A DNA stretch of 64,000 nt from Azadirachta indica (Eukaryota; Streptophyta; Magnoliopsida; Sapindales; Meliaceae). The stretch covers positions 11,140,274 through 11,204,273 of the forward strand of contig CM040444.1 of assembly GCA_022749755.1 (NCBI GenBank), in the 5' to 3' direction. Position 1 is the first letter of the stretch, and the number at the start of each line of letters is the position of its first letter. This document shows, piece after piece, positions 25,501-38,033 of the stretch. The position numbers were made by a program, and so were the translations under genes. The notes beneath the pieces are model-generated. The model worked only from the letters and a program-made list of their open reading frames with translations, made no database searches and had not been told where the DNA came from.

Positions 25501-28171
25501 ATAATGTGTTTCAATTATCTGTGTTGCTTTGATGTCTGCAAGCATAACTGTTTGCTGCATTACTTACAATCTTGACAACATGCATCTTGATATATTTTTT
25601 GTGCACAATTACAGATATCAACCACCAATCCCAGCTGATCAAGTGAAGCCATTGACTAATTATGATGATGCAGGAGGTGAGCTATAAGTTAATTCTCAAG
25701 CATTTTTCTTATTCCAATATTTTAGCAAAAAATATTTATACTCCAATGTCATGTAATTTAGAGGCCTTACCTGGCATGCGAGCCAAGGGACAACGTGATC
25801 AAGGTCAAGCAAAAAATGGAGGTAAGTTTAATTCTTTGAGACTAAATTTGACTCTTTCTGTTGCCTTTGTTTAAGCGTATAGCTCCTCTGTGGTTACATA
25901 TGCCTAAGAAACCACAACTTGCTAAACTAAATTATGAAGTCCCTTTGAGTTTTTACCAGTAAGGCAGTACTGATATTTCTCGGATTGGGTAGTGGAAGAG
26001 AGGTAGAAAGAGACATGATATTACTTATAGAAGACATGTAGCAGTTAATTCGTTAGTTTTACTTTTGGTCACAGACAGAGTGATTCCTGGTGTTGCAATT
26101 ATGAATTGATGGGATTTAGAGATATTGATTATATTTTCTTGATTGACTGTGAGTTGGCTGGATAAAGATCAGGCTGTGCTAATTGAACATCCGCTTCCGA
26201 ACTAAACATTGAGTGAAGCTGCAATGACTTACAATTTCTTGTTCTTTTTATGCAGGTAATACCAATGGTGTAGCAGAGTATAATAATGGACACTGGGATG
26301 GTGGGGCTGCATATAGAGGTAGAGGTAGATGTTGTGGCAGAGGGCGCAGTTCCTACGGGCTTGGAAGGCGGTATGGTGGTGGAAATATGCAGCAGGAGTC
26401 AGGATATTACAATGGTTATGGCAGTTCCTGGGAGCCTTTCCTGCTCAAGCCGTGGTAATTTCTGTTCTCATTCACAATGATTTTTTGTTCTTCTTGCAGT
26501 CTACCATTTTTCCTTGCAAAACACTGTGCATTGTTGACAAATTTATTTTCTTTTGAAATATTTCTTGTTGGTTTACCTTTTCTTTATATTCTTTGCTTGC
26601 TTAACCTTGCGGATGCAAAATCACTTCAAAAACTGTTTGATTTCTTCTCAATGATTTTGATGGTGGGTTGGTTTGCCACTCCATTGCCACTGCCTTTAAA
26701 TCTATCCCTTTCATTTGATTTCTATTCAATATCTTATAATATCAGTGATCATAAATAGTCTAAAACTTTAGTTAAATGGTATTTGTATGATGGGAAAAAG
26801 TTCTATGTACATAACAGAAGGACCAATAAAAAATTGTATAAGCTATCAACAATCTATGCAAGCATGGAAAGCCTAAAATAGATGCACATGCTATTAATGA
26901 CAAATGACAACAACCAAACCTGGTACGAACATCCCATAAAAAGAGGCCTGTGAAGAAACACACTGGGGCGGTCTTACTACTTGAATAATAAGTACACTTA
27001 CCTTGTAACCATCTGAATTCGCCTTAGTCCTCTCCATTCAAATTTGAAAAAAAATAAATATTTAAGGGGAAGTTTAGTAAAAAGGTTGACTTCAGGAAGG
27101 CACTTCCACAGGTGCACAGAGATGCTGATCTTATGTGGTCTTTTGAAAATAATCACTAAATAAGTTTTCAGTATCTGGAAAGAAATAATGTGTTTAGGTC
27201 ATCAAAGAAACCCAATTTTATTGAAGTTCTTTTGGCAAAGCTATTTGGGAGGCAGGTTTTTTCTGAACAGTTTAAAATATGTGTATAATGATTCATAACA
27301 TAGGACCAAAGATTCGGATTTCAGTTGAATAAAGTTTAAATAGTACAACTCAGCAGGGGATGGGTTGCGGTGAGGAGTAGAGTTCACAACAGGTGACCAC
27401 AAACATTGGAAGACTTTGGGCATCAAAAAGAGGTTCAAAAGTGCAGTAACTTTTGATATATGTTAAATTGACTGACACATCAGTACCTTTTGTTAATTAT
27501 GAATGCCCCAAGTGAGTCTGATTTGAATAACACTCTTCATCAAATTTGATAGATGCATATGTTTTCATATATTCATCTTGCTCTCCTTTCTCAGTTTCTA
27601 GGTTCAAATATTTAATTACATTCTCAAATTGTTATTCCTAGATTTTGAAGCAATTTTCAAATCCTGAATAATATTTAAGACAGAATGCAGATTCAAGATG
27701 TCCTAACTTTTATTATGACTATTTATCTGATCTACAAACTTTAACTGGTTTTCCCTTTCATCTTAAATATTCATAGTTTATATGCTGTTATAAATTTTCC
27801 AAATAATTAACTATGTTAAGCAGTGATTCTGTTTACTTAGAACCATAATCATACCCATGGTACCCAGCATTTTCTGATGCAAGTACTTTGTTGTAATGAG
27901 AAATGGAATGAGCCTGTTTATTAAGGGTTGATGATTTGTTCACTTATTTGATTGTTTCCAACCAGTTACATAAAATAAGTTATATTAACTTCCACCTGTT
28001 TTGTTGTTCTCTTCTTGATGATGGAGCTTTGCTGCAATATTACACCTTTTGCGTGTGTAGTACTTAACTATTGCTATATGGAATATTACAGGTCGTGGAC
28101 GTGGAAATGGAAGGCCTCGTGGTCGTGGTCAAGGTTTCAAACCTGATGGGCCAGTCCAAACAACTGCATGA
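22555..28171 (+). CDS. Alba-domain DNA/RNA-binding protein with RGG tail
   Basis: Member of the plant Alba (Rpp25/Mdp2-like) family, which binds RNA and DNA and is linked to RNase P/MRP-type and mRNP complexes. Coding exons: 22555-22677, 22830-22910, 23497-23585, 23700-23774, 25615-25676, 25762-25821, 26256-26414 and 28092-28171. All have GT-AG borders and the sum, 729 nt, is in frame (242 residues). Residues 1-100 form the Alba fold: ELRITAQGRLRNYISYAISL, then KGANEIVLKATGRAINKTV, then RHVSVITITLSKKEL. The C-terminal part is Gly/Arg-rich (YRGRGRCCGRGRSS, GRGRGNGRPRGRGQG). A 5'-UTR intron (22384-22543) precedes the ATG. A second donor at 26455 would shift the frame and lose the last RGG block (see findings). 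Introns 23775-25614 and 26415-28091 are long and hold no clear genes. Confidence 0.93.
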
Positions 28172-28450
28172 ATGATAGGCTTTTGAGGTACTACTTTGGT
28201 TTCAAGTTCCCAAGAAGTATTGAATGTCTGTTCAGCCTTTCATCTTTCAAAGTCTAATGGACTTTAAACCTTATAGTTTAAGGCATTGAACGGTTGTCTT
28301 TTATTTGCTATATACTGAGCTAATTGTTTTGTTGGCAGCATTTTTTTAGGAAATAGATAGGATAATTTTTGTGATCATAGTCCTTAGTTGCGGTTAAAGT
28401 TAATGTTGTACAATTTCTTGAATTATTTTCTTCAAATAATAGAGCAGGGC
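28172..28450 (+). other. 3' UTR of the Alba gene
   Basis: T-rich sequence after the TGA at 28169-28171. AATAAT-like and AAATAATAG motifs near 28433-28441 could serve as poly(A) signals. The exact end is not determinable. Confidence 0.4.
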
Positions 28451-28919
28451 ATTCTTTCAATTTTATTTAACACTATGTTGTGTTACTCACTAACCCATTA
28501 TTTTCAATCTGATTTAACACGAGGCATTACTCTCTATATTCAGTTGTAGCTTGCTGTCGCAAACCATCAAGAAAAATCTCTTCATTTTCTTTTCCTCTAG
28601 TTGTAATCATCAATAAATAAGCAGTTAAGAACGGCCTCATTGTGCGTAGCATCCATATACTCATGCATTTAGGTTTTTTAAAATAGGTGATCACAAAGAA
28701 ATTCATGACTTCAAAAGCCCGAGTTTTAGCGGAATGCCATTTTCATGATTATACAACTGCTTCATTTCTTTGATAAACAACCACATTCATCAACCTAACA
28801 GTGTCTTCAATAATGGATCAAAAATGGTATTTGTGCAGTGTGAAAATGTAGCTTAGAATCAATTATGATGTCTTCTAGATGTTCAATTTCTCCGAACAGA
28901 AGGCATGAAAAACTAAAAC

Positions 28920-29465
28920 TAACTCTGTTAATAGATTCTTCACACAGGAGAATGTTATAGTCATTCCAATTGTTGGAAAGACTGTTTTAGCTCAAGCTTG
29001 TATATGATGATGAGAAGGTCAAAATACACTTTAATTTAAGAATGTGTGCTTCCGTTTCTGATAATTTTGGACAGGATATAATTGTTAAAAAGATATTGGA
29101 ATATTTAAAAAAGAATCTGAAAATATTCTCTTGAATACATTGCAAGAACTCTTTTGTAAGGCAATTGATAAAAAAAAGACATTATTTTACCCATACTGAA
29201 CTTGAGTTATGATCATCCGCCCTTACATTTGAAGCACAGTTTTACATATTGTTCATTGTTTCTAAAAGGTTATGAAATTGATAGGGAGACGTTGATCAAT
29301 CTTTATGTAGCACAGGGTAGGGTTTTGTTCAGTCATTAGATGAAAATTACCAATGTCTTGAAGCTATTGGTCATCAGTATTTTGTGTAATTACATTTGAG
29401 GTCCTTTCTTCAAGAAGCAAAAGATGATGAATGAGGCAATGTGGCAAATTGTTTATCAAATTTGT
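28920..29465 (+). pseudogene. CNL-type NBS-LRR resistance gene relic
   Basis: Two pieces of an NB-ARC protein are fused by deletion. Piece 1 (28950-29110) reads ENVIVIPIVGKTVLAQ, a P-loop missing its central Gly residues (intact form GMGGIGKT), then YDDEKVKIHFNLRMCASVSD and IVKKILEYLK (RNBS-A region). Piece 2 (29230-29440) reads LKHSFTYCSLFLKGYEIDRE, TLINLYVAQG and later FFQEAKDDE, the RNBS-D/winged-helix part of CNL proteins. The kinase-2, RNBS-B and GLPL blocks between them are absent. Stops and frameshifts occur in both pieces. The ancestral protein would be a cytoplasmic immune receptor; this copy cannot work. Confidence 0.75.
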
Positions 29466-29469
29466 AAGT

Positions 29470-31790
29470 ACAAGATATTGACGAAAGAATTCATTGTATA
29501 TCAATTAAATTTGTCTTTTAGGTGTAATTCTAATAGTTTGAGATACGTTTGATACTCTCACATTATTTTAATTTTAGGTAATAGTAGAGAGTAACTGTTT
29601 GACATTTTGAACTTTAGTCTAGCACAAACAATTTCCATCTCACTGCCCAAAGCAGAGAAGACACAAACATTTCTCTTGCTTGTTCATCACAAAATCAAGA
29701 TAGTAAATGTCTTACAAACCCACCCCCTTTCTCATTGATTAAGATCAGTACTGATGGTTTGTTTGGACAGATAATCTATATCAGCTTGTGCTGTTTTTCC
29801 TAGTGATGAATGAGTAGTTATATTGTGGTTGTGTGCTTATCTTGGCTTGGGATTCAAAGCCTGCTTCACTTTCATGAGACTAAAGGTGTTGTGGTATAAG
29901 CTATTCATTCATCTAGCAGTAACATGTAGTTACATACGAAGTATCAAATCATCCAGACAACATATAAAGTATCAAATCATCTAAACAACATTTCAATAAA
30001 ATTTTAACAGTATATTTTGATTTCAAAAACTTTTGATTATTTTGATGGTTGAAATGAATACAGTGTATGTAAAACTATACATAGAATTGATTTATAAATC
30101 TAAATAATTCTAGATAACGTGTTTATTTTTTTATTTATAATGCCTTAATATAAATAAAATTAGTATTTTACTTATTATATCATTATAAATGATTAAGATA
30201 AACTTTATATATTAGAAAATTGATAAAATTTATGAAAAAAATTTTAAAATTATAACTATGTAAACTTATTTTAAGGTAAATTAAAAATTTTAACTTAATT
30301 TTATTCAAATATAATTCAATTTTCAATGTTAAGTTAAAAAATAAATACCTTTAAAATTTATGAATAACTTAAAGCTAAATTATATTAAGACTAAAAACTA
30401 AAACAGACACTACATTTGTATATATAAAATTTTGAGTAAAAATTTTTATTGGTTAAATTAATTAATATTGAAATATTAAGATAATTAATTTAATATTATT
30501 TTATTAATAATACTAAGGATTTAAATTAATTTTATATAAACTCTATTCATACAAAAGACACCTAACAAGGATATAAACTTCATGTACATTGATCAGTTGC
30601 ATGCATTTGAGTAGAATGATCATATACTGTTTATTTGAATGAAGATTAGAATTTTTAACATAAATAACAAATAATTAATGTTCCCTAGTTTTAATTGAAA
30701 AAGAAAAATTCATCCCTAGAAAGGGAAAATATGATTTGAGTAAATAATTAATTTTGATTTTTTTTTACTTAATAAAATATTGAAATATAAGAGGAAATTA
30801 ACATACTTAAATAGGAATAAATGTTAATATAAATCGCTAAAAGTTAATATAATCAAATCTGTTGCTAAAACAATGAGATATTAAAAAAATTGAGTAAAAA
30901 AGAAGCATTACTCACCAATCAATCATTTCACTTTGATATTCATATGATGGGTTTTGTAAATAATTTATTCATAAAACACAACCTAAAACAAATGTATTAG
31001 AATGCCATGAATCATATATCATTGATCTCATTCTCTTAAAAACCAGTAAAATTTAAATATCGATGCATTATATTATATACATGTGTGTGTGGATGCGTGT
31101 ATGCGTGTATGCGTGTATGCGTGTGTATGTGTATAATATCACTCAAGATCAATACAAGAGGAATGTAAAACCAATGACTTTGAATATGAAATTTGTAACA
31201 CAATGAGTAAAAACATGTATATGATGCAAAATTTACAACATGATATCGATATTGATATGGTATTGTAGCATACTAAATCATGTAAACGAGTGTTCTAGCA
31301 CCTAAAGTTCTACTAGCTTATGTCTTGTGAAAAGAAGAATGCAATATGGTCTACAAATCTGTTGCAAGACATTTGCTTTCTCTGTGTTAAGAGTTCTCAC
31401 CTCTTCCACTCCTATAACTTTTATCAATTCATAATTAGAAGAATGGAATCAAAATAACAAATGATAGTAAAAGATCATAAAAAGAAAATATTTTTGAAAA
31501 CTTTCCCTCTATAACCACCATTTAAAGGCATTTTCTATAAGCAACCATATTAGGAAAGCTTTTTCATCTTAGCCAAACACCAAATATTTGGATGAAAATA
31601 TAGTTTCGAGCATGTTAGAAACCTTAGTTTTTAACGCATTTGAAACCTCACTTTTCAATGTCTTAAAAACCCTCATTTCAAGTATGACTTCACTCAAAAC
31701 CATAGATTAAGCTATACTCGAAAGTTAGATTTGCAACATATTAGAAAGTATACTTGTAAGTGCATAGTAAATTTAGCCACACTTGAAAGT
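29470..31790. other. Intergenic DNA
   Basis: AT-rich sequence with no recognisable gene. A GTATGC/GTGTATGC microsatellite lies at about 31080-31132. AT content becomes extreme between 30000 and 30900. Confidence 0.6.
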
Positions 31791-31799
31791 GTTGAAAGT

Positions 31800-34200
31800 T
31801 GTTTGCGAAATGTAGTTATAAGCTCATTTTTATAGAGAATCTTTCTGAACTTATTCTACTGTCATCTAATCTTATGAATGGAACCATTCTAGCAGAGATT
31901 AGTTTGCTATCACAACTGGAGCAGCTTTTCTCATCACACAACTTGTTCTCTATTGAGATTCTGCAGCATTGGGTAAACTACAACATCTTGGTTTGCTTGA
32001 TTTATTATGCAATAAATTCTCTGGCCAAACGCTCGCAAGTCTAGGAATTAGGTTCAAGTGAATTCTTCATTTCTCAAAAATCTTTCAGGATCAATACCTC
32101 AAGCATTCGAACAGTGCTCAAATTTGTACAAGCTAGATTTGTTGTACAATAGGTTAATTGTGAGTATGCCTTTAGAAATGTCAGGTATACAAGAAATTAG
32201 AATATTTCTAATTCTCTCCCATAATCAACTTGAAGGGCCAATACCAAGTGAGCTTAGCAAGTTGGAAAACGTTTAAGAGATCGACCTCTAATCTAACAAA
32301 TTAAATGGAAATATATTCTTCTAGATATTAAGCAGAAGGGCAATGAGGTTGGTAAATCTATCATAAAATTCTCTTCAGGGCAACTTCCAAATTCACCAGG
32401 TGATATAAAGAACGTTGATTTGATCGATGTTTTAGGGAACAATTTATATGGAATAAGCCCAATAAGCCTGAACAAGATTCACACCCTCACCTTCATCAAT
32501 CTTTCTCCCAATGAGTTTCAAGGTGTGATTCCCTCTAGCGGTCTCTTTAATTCAGTAACAAATATGCGATTCTTAGGCCATCACGATCTCTGTGAAACAA
32601 TTCCTACCATTGCCATTTTGCTCTCCAAGGCATTATTCGCTCCTTTCCTGGATGTTCTTGATCATATTCATTTTAGTCATATGCATATCACCAATTTTGT
32701 TAACAATATGTTGTGTGACTGTGTTATGCCACGGTGAAACAATGATTTCATTTGGAAAATATGAAACAAGAAAGCCAGAAACACCAGAACTAATGCACAA
32801 TTTCCCAAGAATTACATATAAAGAACTGTGGAGGACACCGAAAGATTTGATGAGTAGAGACTAATTGGGATAGGTAGTTATAGACACATTTATAAAGGAA
32901 TTCCTTCAGATGGAACAACCATAGCTATCCAGGTGTTACAATTGCAATTTGGAAAATTCAAAGAGCTTTAACAATAATGTCTAATTTTAAAGGCGATACG
33001 CCACAAAACCCTCACAATGGTTAAAACTGCATACAGTGTATCAAATTTTAAGACTCTTGTTCTTCTTATATGTCAAAGCTTAGATAACCATCTCTATCTA
33101 CATCTAGAGGTAGGTTTTGGTTCAGGTTCACCATATTTGACTCTCATTTAAAGGGTGAATTTTTGCAGTGATATAGCTGAAGGCATAGGATATCTGCATC
33201 ACCATTCTCCTATTTGAGTTATACAATGTGATCTAAAGCTGAGTAGTGTTCTTCTCAATAATGAAATGACAGCTCTAGTTTCTAATTTTAGGATTGCAAG
33301 GTTGGTTATGACAGCTGGAGTAGGAAATGCTGGAGTTGTTGAAAACATCGAAAACTCCATTAGTAATATGTTATGGTTTTATCAGATACATAGGTCTGAG
33401 TACATATGTGTCCTTTACTTCTACATTATGAGAAATAGAACAAAGGAAATTTAAGTTACTAGGGATGAGTAAACTCAAAAATGATTAGCTCCTTATTACT
33501 TTATAAATCGCATTTAGTTTCATACATTCATCACACAAGAATTTCACATATTTAAATGTTGAAGAAAAAAATCATTATCTTTTACACATCAGACTTGTTT
33601 TTCTGACAAGAAAGTAACTGAAACAATAAACAGAACAACATTGAAAAAGTGATAACAAAACTGAACTAATGAGATGTGTAATATGAATCCGTAATATCTA
33701 TTAATAATACTGTGGCATTAATATTTATGAAAATTGCTGTAATAGTACTGACTATATACTACAATAATTGAATGAACCTATTCTTCTATAAAAAACCAAA
33801 AATAATCTAGTCATTCTTTATACTTTTATTTATTCAAAATATAAACTTAGATATAATACATTAATAAAAGAAGGAGTCTACATCTTCGGAAGTCTAGTCG
33901 TTAAGATGGTGACTGGAAAAAGACCAATAAACAACACTTTTACTAAAGGACTAAGCCTTGAGGAATAGGTGAAGAGTCATTACCATGGAAGGATGGAAAA
34001 AGTCATCGACTCTTCTTCAATGAGAGCTTTAAAAGACTAGTCCTGTGAAGTGAAAAGAATGTAGAATGTTGTAGCAAGAGAATTGATTGAATTAGGACTT
34101 CATTACACTCAAGAGTCCCCCACAACTAGACCCATGATGCTCGATGCTGCTGATGATTTAGATTGCCTTAAAAGATACCTTGGTAGGATACTAATGCTAC
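31800..34200 (+). pseudogene. LRR receptor-like kinase relic (subfamily XII-like)
   Basis: Remnant of a plasma-membrane leucine-rich-repeat receptor kinase. LRR units occur at 31850-32570 (LSELILLSSNLMNGTI, GSIPQAFEQCSNLYKLDL, LSHNQLEGPIPSELSKL, INLSPNEFQGVIPSSGLFNS). A hydrophobic segment follows at about 32640-32720, then the juxtamembrane block PRITYKEL (32808). The kinase part includes DIAEGIGYLHHHSP (33171), VIQCDLKLSS in place of VIHCDLKPSN, and SNFRIARLVMT in place of SDFGIARLVMT. A late block at 33880-34190 reads VYIFGSLVVKMVTGKRPI, SHYHGRMEKVIDSSS and LIELGLHYTQESPTTRPMM. About 460 bp between the activation loop and VYIFG may be an intron. Many stops and frameshifts, plus loss of the DFG Asp, make it dead. 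Confidence 0.85.
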
Positions 34201-35314
34201 ATTTGCCTTTTCTCTTTGAATTTATTTTGCTCTTGGAGATGACTAACAGCTTAATTATTGTACAAACACATTAAGTTGCCATTTTTTCATCTATAATACT
34301 TTCACATTGACTTTTAATAAAGTTTATCTCACTATAGCTTCAGGCTATAATAAGTAGCAGGTCTGAATGTTTCAAAATCACAAGATCATATACAACATTT
34401 CTTCATATTGACTATACAAAATCATTCACTTTTTCAGTAAGATGATTATAGGCATCTTATAGAACATATGAAAGACATAATTATGTTTGCTTTATGCAAT
34501 CTAGAGCAAAGATCCAAAATGACTACATAAAACCTCTGAGCCAAATGCTTTTCTCCCTCTCAACGAAAATAGTTACATAATAGTTTTCTTTTAAAAGAAA
34601 ATAGAAATCCATTGTAAACTGACATAGTGCATCTTCCAATTAACCTAATGATTATGCATATCATGCGTTGCAAACAAGATGAATGGGAGATGTTGTCATG
34701 ACAATGACTGGCATAAATTATATTATCAGCATACAATATCAAAAGATCATACCCACAAGTGTACAAGTCACCTCCTAATCGGTTAATGTACTTGATCATT
34801 AGGAGAATGTTCTTGAAGATAACTTCCAATTAACAAATGTCAACCAATAAATCTTGTAGTGCATTACCTTCTGATAATATCACTTGTGTCTTCCACTAGA
34901 ACTAGCTTCTAACATATGATTCATATCATTATCTTAAATGTTAAAACAATGGAAGAGTAGCTATTCAAAGGTCAAATAATTACCCAGATTTTGTAGTGAG
35001 TAGCAAGCTTTAACATGATAATGGAGTCCCCTTATTGAACCAACAAACTAACTTAGGGTTATCCACTACCAAAAGATAGAGATGGATGGTACATTTGCTT
35101 TAAATAATGCAATACAAACATGGAATTATAGACCGGTAAGCAGTATGAAGAGCTTGACATTCGGGATTCAACCAAACTGAAGCACTACTCCTCACTTACC
35201 AGAAAGCATTTTTGTGTACTTCATTTATGAAAGCAGTCTACTTTATGGCAACCTTATTGACTCAAAAACTCAAACTGCTAAGAGCATTGAGCAGGAACAC
35301 ATATATATTCATTG
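34201..35314. other. Intergenic DNA
   Basis: No gene or repeat was recognised. A minus-strand frame at 34560-34829 (89 codons) has no identifiable domain. This was originally joined to 50731 onward, before the outer copia element inserted. Confidence 0.55.
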
Positions 35315-35319
35315 GTATA

Positions 35320-35601
35320 TATTGGAAAGCTAAAGTCAAAACCAACTGTATAACTTGAAAAATTCTCATATTCCATATGTTGTAGAGCTTGGAAGATTTG
35401 TCATCCGTCACCTTTCAATTAGATTGACAATAGGGAAAATTCACTAATGTATGGCTGACCTTACTTGGAAAATTAAAGGGCAGCTATAAATGTAGAAATT
35501 AGGTGTTATTCTTTTAAAGTAACTAACTTGTATAAAAATATCTTCGGTTGTATGAATCAGATGCATGTAATAAAAATATCAAAAACATCATAATCACAAT
35601 G
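35320..35601 (+). repeat. 5' LTR of copia B
   Basis: 282 bp starting TATTGGAAAGC. It is followed at 35602-35614 by TAGTATTAGAGAC, a mutated form of the usual TGGTATCAGAGCC primer-binding site. It matches 50442-50725 along its whole length. Confidence 0.88.
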
Positions 35602-35849
35602 TAGTATTAGAGACAACATTTGTTGTCTTGGCACCTAAATTATTGTTTTCAATTAATCAACCTTTATTGCTGGTGACTCTAAAAGAGTAATGACTGAAAT
35701 TACATCTGAAATGAAAGAAATCTCTTTGGGAAAAACTATTAGTTCCATAGAATGTCTTACCATCCAAATTACAACTCATAAGCCTTAAGGGTGCGCAAAG
35801 GGAAATATAATCCTCGTAGGTAACTTTTTTTCTGCCCTACATATAGAAG

Positions 35850-37542
35850 AACGTACTCCATGGATCATAAATTAAGGAGCCTTAGATCACATGACAAGTT
35901 TGTTAAATCTTTTCTGAACTTATATTCCATGTTCTGATTATCAAAAGGTTAAGATAGCAGATGGATCTCTTTCTTCAGTCGCTGGAAATGGTTTCATTGT
36001 TATTTCCATAGATATCATCCTCAATTTTGTCCTACACGTCTTTAGTCTATCATGTAACTTGATTTCCATTATTAAACTTACTCGTGACCTAAAATATGTT
36101 GCAAAATTCTCTTCTTATTGTTGTGTATTTTAGGAAATATGTACAGAAAAAAGGATTAACAGTGCTGAAGAGATTGATGGCTTGTTTATTTTGGAAAAGG
36201 AGGCAAAAAAGACTTCAAAGATACAACAATGTAAAAGTTATTCTGAATGAAATCATGTTGCGGCATTCTAGACTAGGTCATCCAAATTTTGTATACTTAA
36301 AACACTTGTTTCCTAATTTGTTCAAAAATATAATGACAATGAATTTCAGTGTGAAGTCTGAGAACTATCCAAATGCCATCAAGCTCGTTTCACTACTCAT
36401 ACTTATACTCCGTCTAGTCCTTTTCCTCTTATGCATAGTGATATATTGGGTCGTTCTTATATACCTAGTTTATCAAAGGCTAAATGGTTTAATACATTTA
36501 CAGATGATCATACCCACCTATGTTGGATATATTTTTTAAAGAAAAAATCTGATACAGCCATTATTTTCCAAAATTTCCATAAAATTATTCAAAATTACTT
36601 CCAAACTAAAATAAAAATTTTGAGGACTGATAATGGAAAGGAATATTTTTCAGAACTTTTGGGAAAATATCTTGATGAAAATGGAATTATTCACCAATCA
36701 TCTTGTGTTGAAACACCTCAACAAAATAAGGGAGCTGAAAAAAAGAATAAGCATCTTCTTAAAGTCATTAGAGCTATAACGTTCCAAATGGATGTGACTA
36801 AACAATATTGTGGTGAGGCTATTCTAACAGTATCTTATCTTATTAATAGATTGCCATCTTGTACCCTTACTTATGAAACACCTATAAATGTACTAAAAAA
36901 TCTTTCCTTCTTTTAATCATATGTTTTCATTACTGATAACAAAAGCAAAGTAGATCCCAAAGCCATTAATTGTGTTTTTGTTGGTTATTTACTTCTGCTT
37001 CAGGTCCTGAAAATATTCCAAAATCAACTTCTAAAACCTTAGATAAAGAGGAACAAGTTAAAGGGAAAAATGAGGAAACTAAACTAGAAAAACTAGAGCT
37101 CAAAGTGTATTCTAGAAGGAATAACGAAGCTGAAAATCCTACTGCACAATGCCAATCCTCTGAACTGCACAAAATAACCTTGAAAAACATAAACGAATCA
37201 AGTGAAACCTGAAATTCTAACTTTATTCATAAACTTGTACCTAATTTAGACATTTATATTGCTCATAGAAAAAGGGTCAAGTTTTGTACTCAACATTGTA
37301 TTGCTAAATTTTTCTTCTATTATCGACTTAATCCTAATTTTAAAGTCTTCATAGTCAATCTCTCTAGTGTGAATGTTTCTAATACAATACAGGAAACCTT
37401 GAAAAAAAAAATGGAGAGAAGTTGTTCAAGAAGAAATGATGGCGTTATACAAAAATAAGACATAGGACTTGGTGAATCTTCCCCATGGAAAAAGGGCTAT
37501 TAGGTGTAAATAGGTGTTCATTGTGAAGTTTAAGGCTGATGG
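35850..37542 (+). pseudogene. Copia B protease, integrase, linker and first part of RT
   Basis: Broken 5' portion of pol. Protease remnant at 35850-36000: ALDHMTSLLNLF and KVKIADGSLSS, with the catalytic DSG lost. GAG-pre-integrase at 36246-36320: LRHSRLGHPNFVYLKHLFPN. Integrase core at 36431-36916 is open for 161 codons with FTDDHTHLCWIYFLKK (first Asp), ILRTDNGKEYF (second Asp) and SCVETPQQNKGAEKKNKHL (catalytic Glu region shifted to AEKK). The linker at 36970-37212 lacks the segment that in the related minus-strand copy reads FWECLLVN. The RT start ends at KADG (37530-37542), where the strand polarity of coding sequence flips. Confidence 0.85.
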
Positions 37543-38033
37543 TAATCGATTCCATATGTTTATGTGAATCCTTTTATGACCAGCCTAGCTTTATATTGGT
37601 CAATTGTTCCATCAGCCTTAAACTTTATAATGAACACCCATTTATACCCAATAGCATTTTTCACATGGGAAAGATCCCCGAAGTCCCATGTCTTATTTTT
37701 ATATAATGCCCTCATTTTTTTCTTGAATAGCTTCTCTTCATTTTTGACTTCTCAAAGCTTCATGTCTTGTATTAGGATCATTCACACTAAAGAGATTGGC
37801 TATGAAGGCTTTAAAAACAGCATTAACTTGATTATAAGATACAAATTTAGCAATAAGATGCTATGTATAAGACTTAACCTTTTTCTGTGAGCAATAGGAA
37901 TATCTAAATCAAATAAAGGTTTATGAATAAGTTTATAATTTCGAAATTCACCTGATTCACTTATGTTTTCTAAGGTTATTTCATATGGTTCAAAGGATTG
38001 ACATTATATAATAGGATTTTCAGCTTGTTTATT
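37543..38033 (-). pseudogene. Inverted copia fragment X, RT-proximal part
   Basis: Reading on -, this encodes the copia linker and the start of reverse transcriptase (KADGTIDQYKARLV, ending at YGID). It is a diverged inverted copy (roughly 20 percent different by eye) of 37140-37542, which lies immediately to its left. It breaks off at 38033, where the inverted-arm element begins, and resumes at 48865 in register (target TTATT/ATATT). Confidence 0.82.

Noticed and set aside
34560..34829. 89-codon minus-strand frame
   Set aside because: No domain, no splice context and AT-rich composition; length is within chance expectation.
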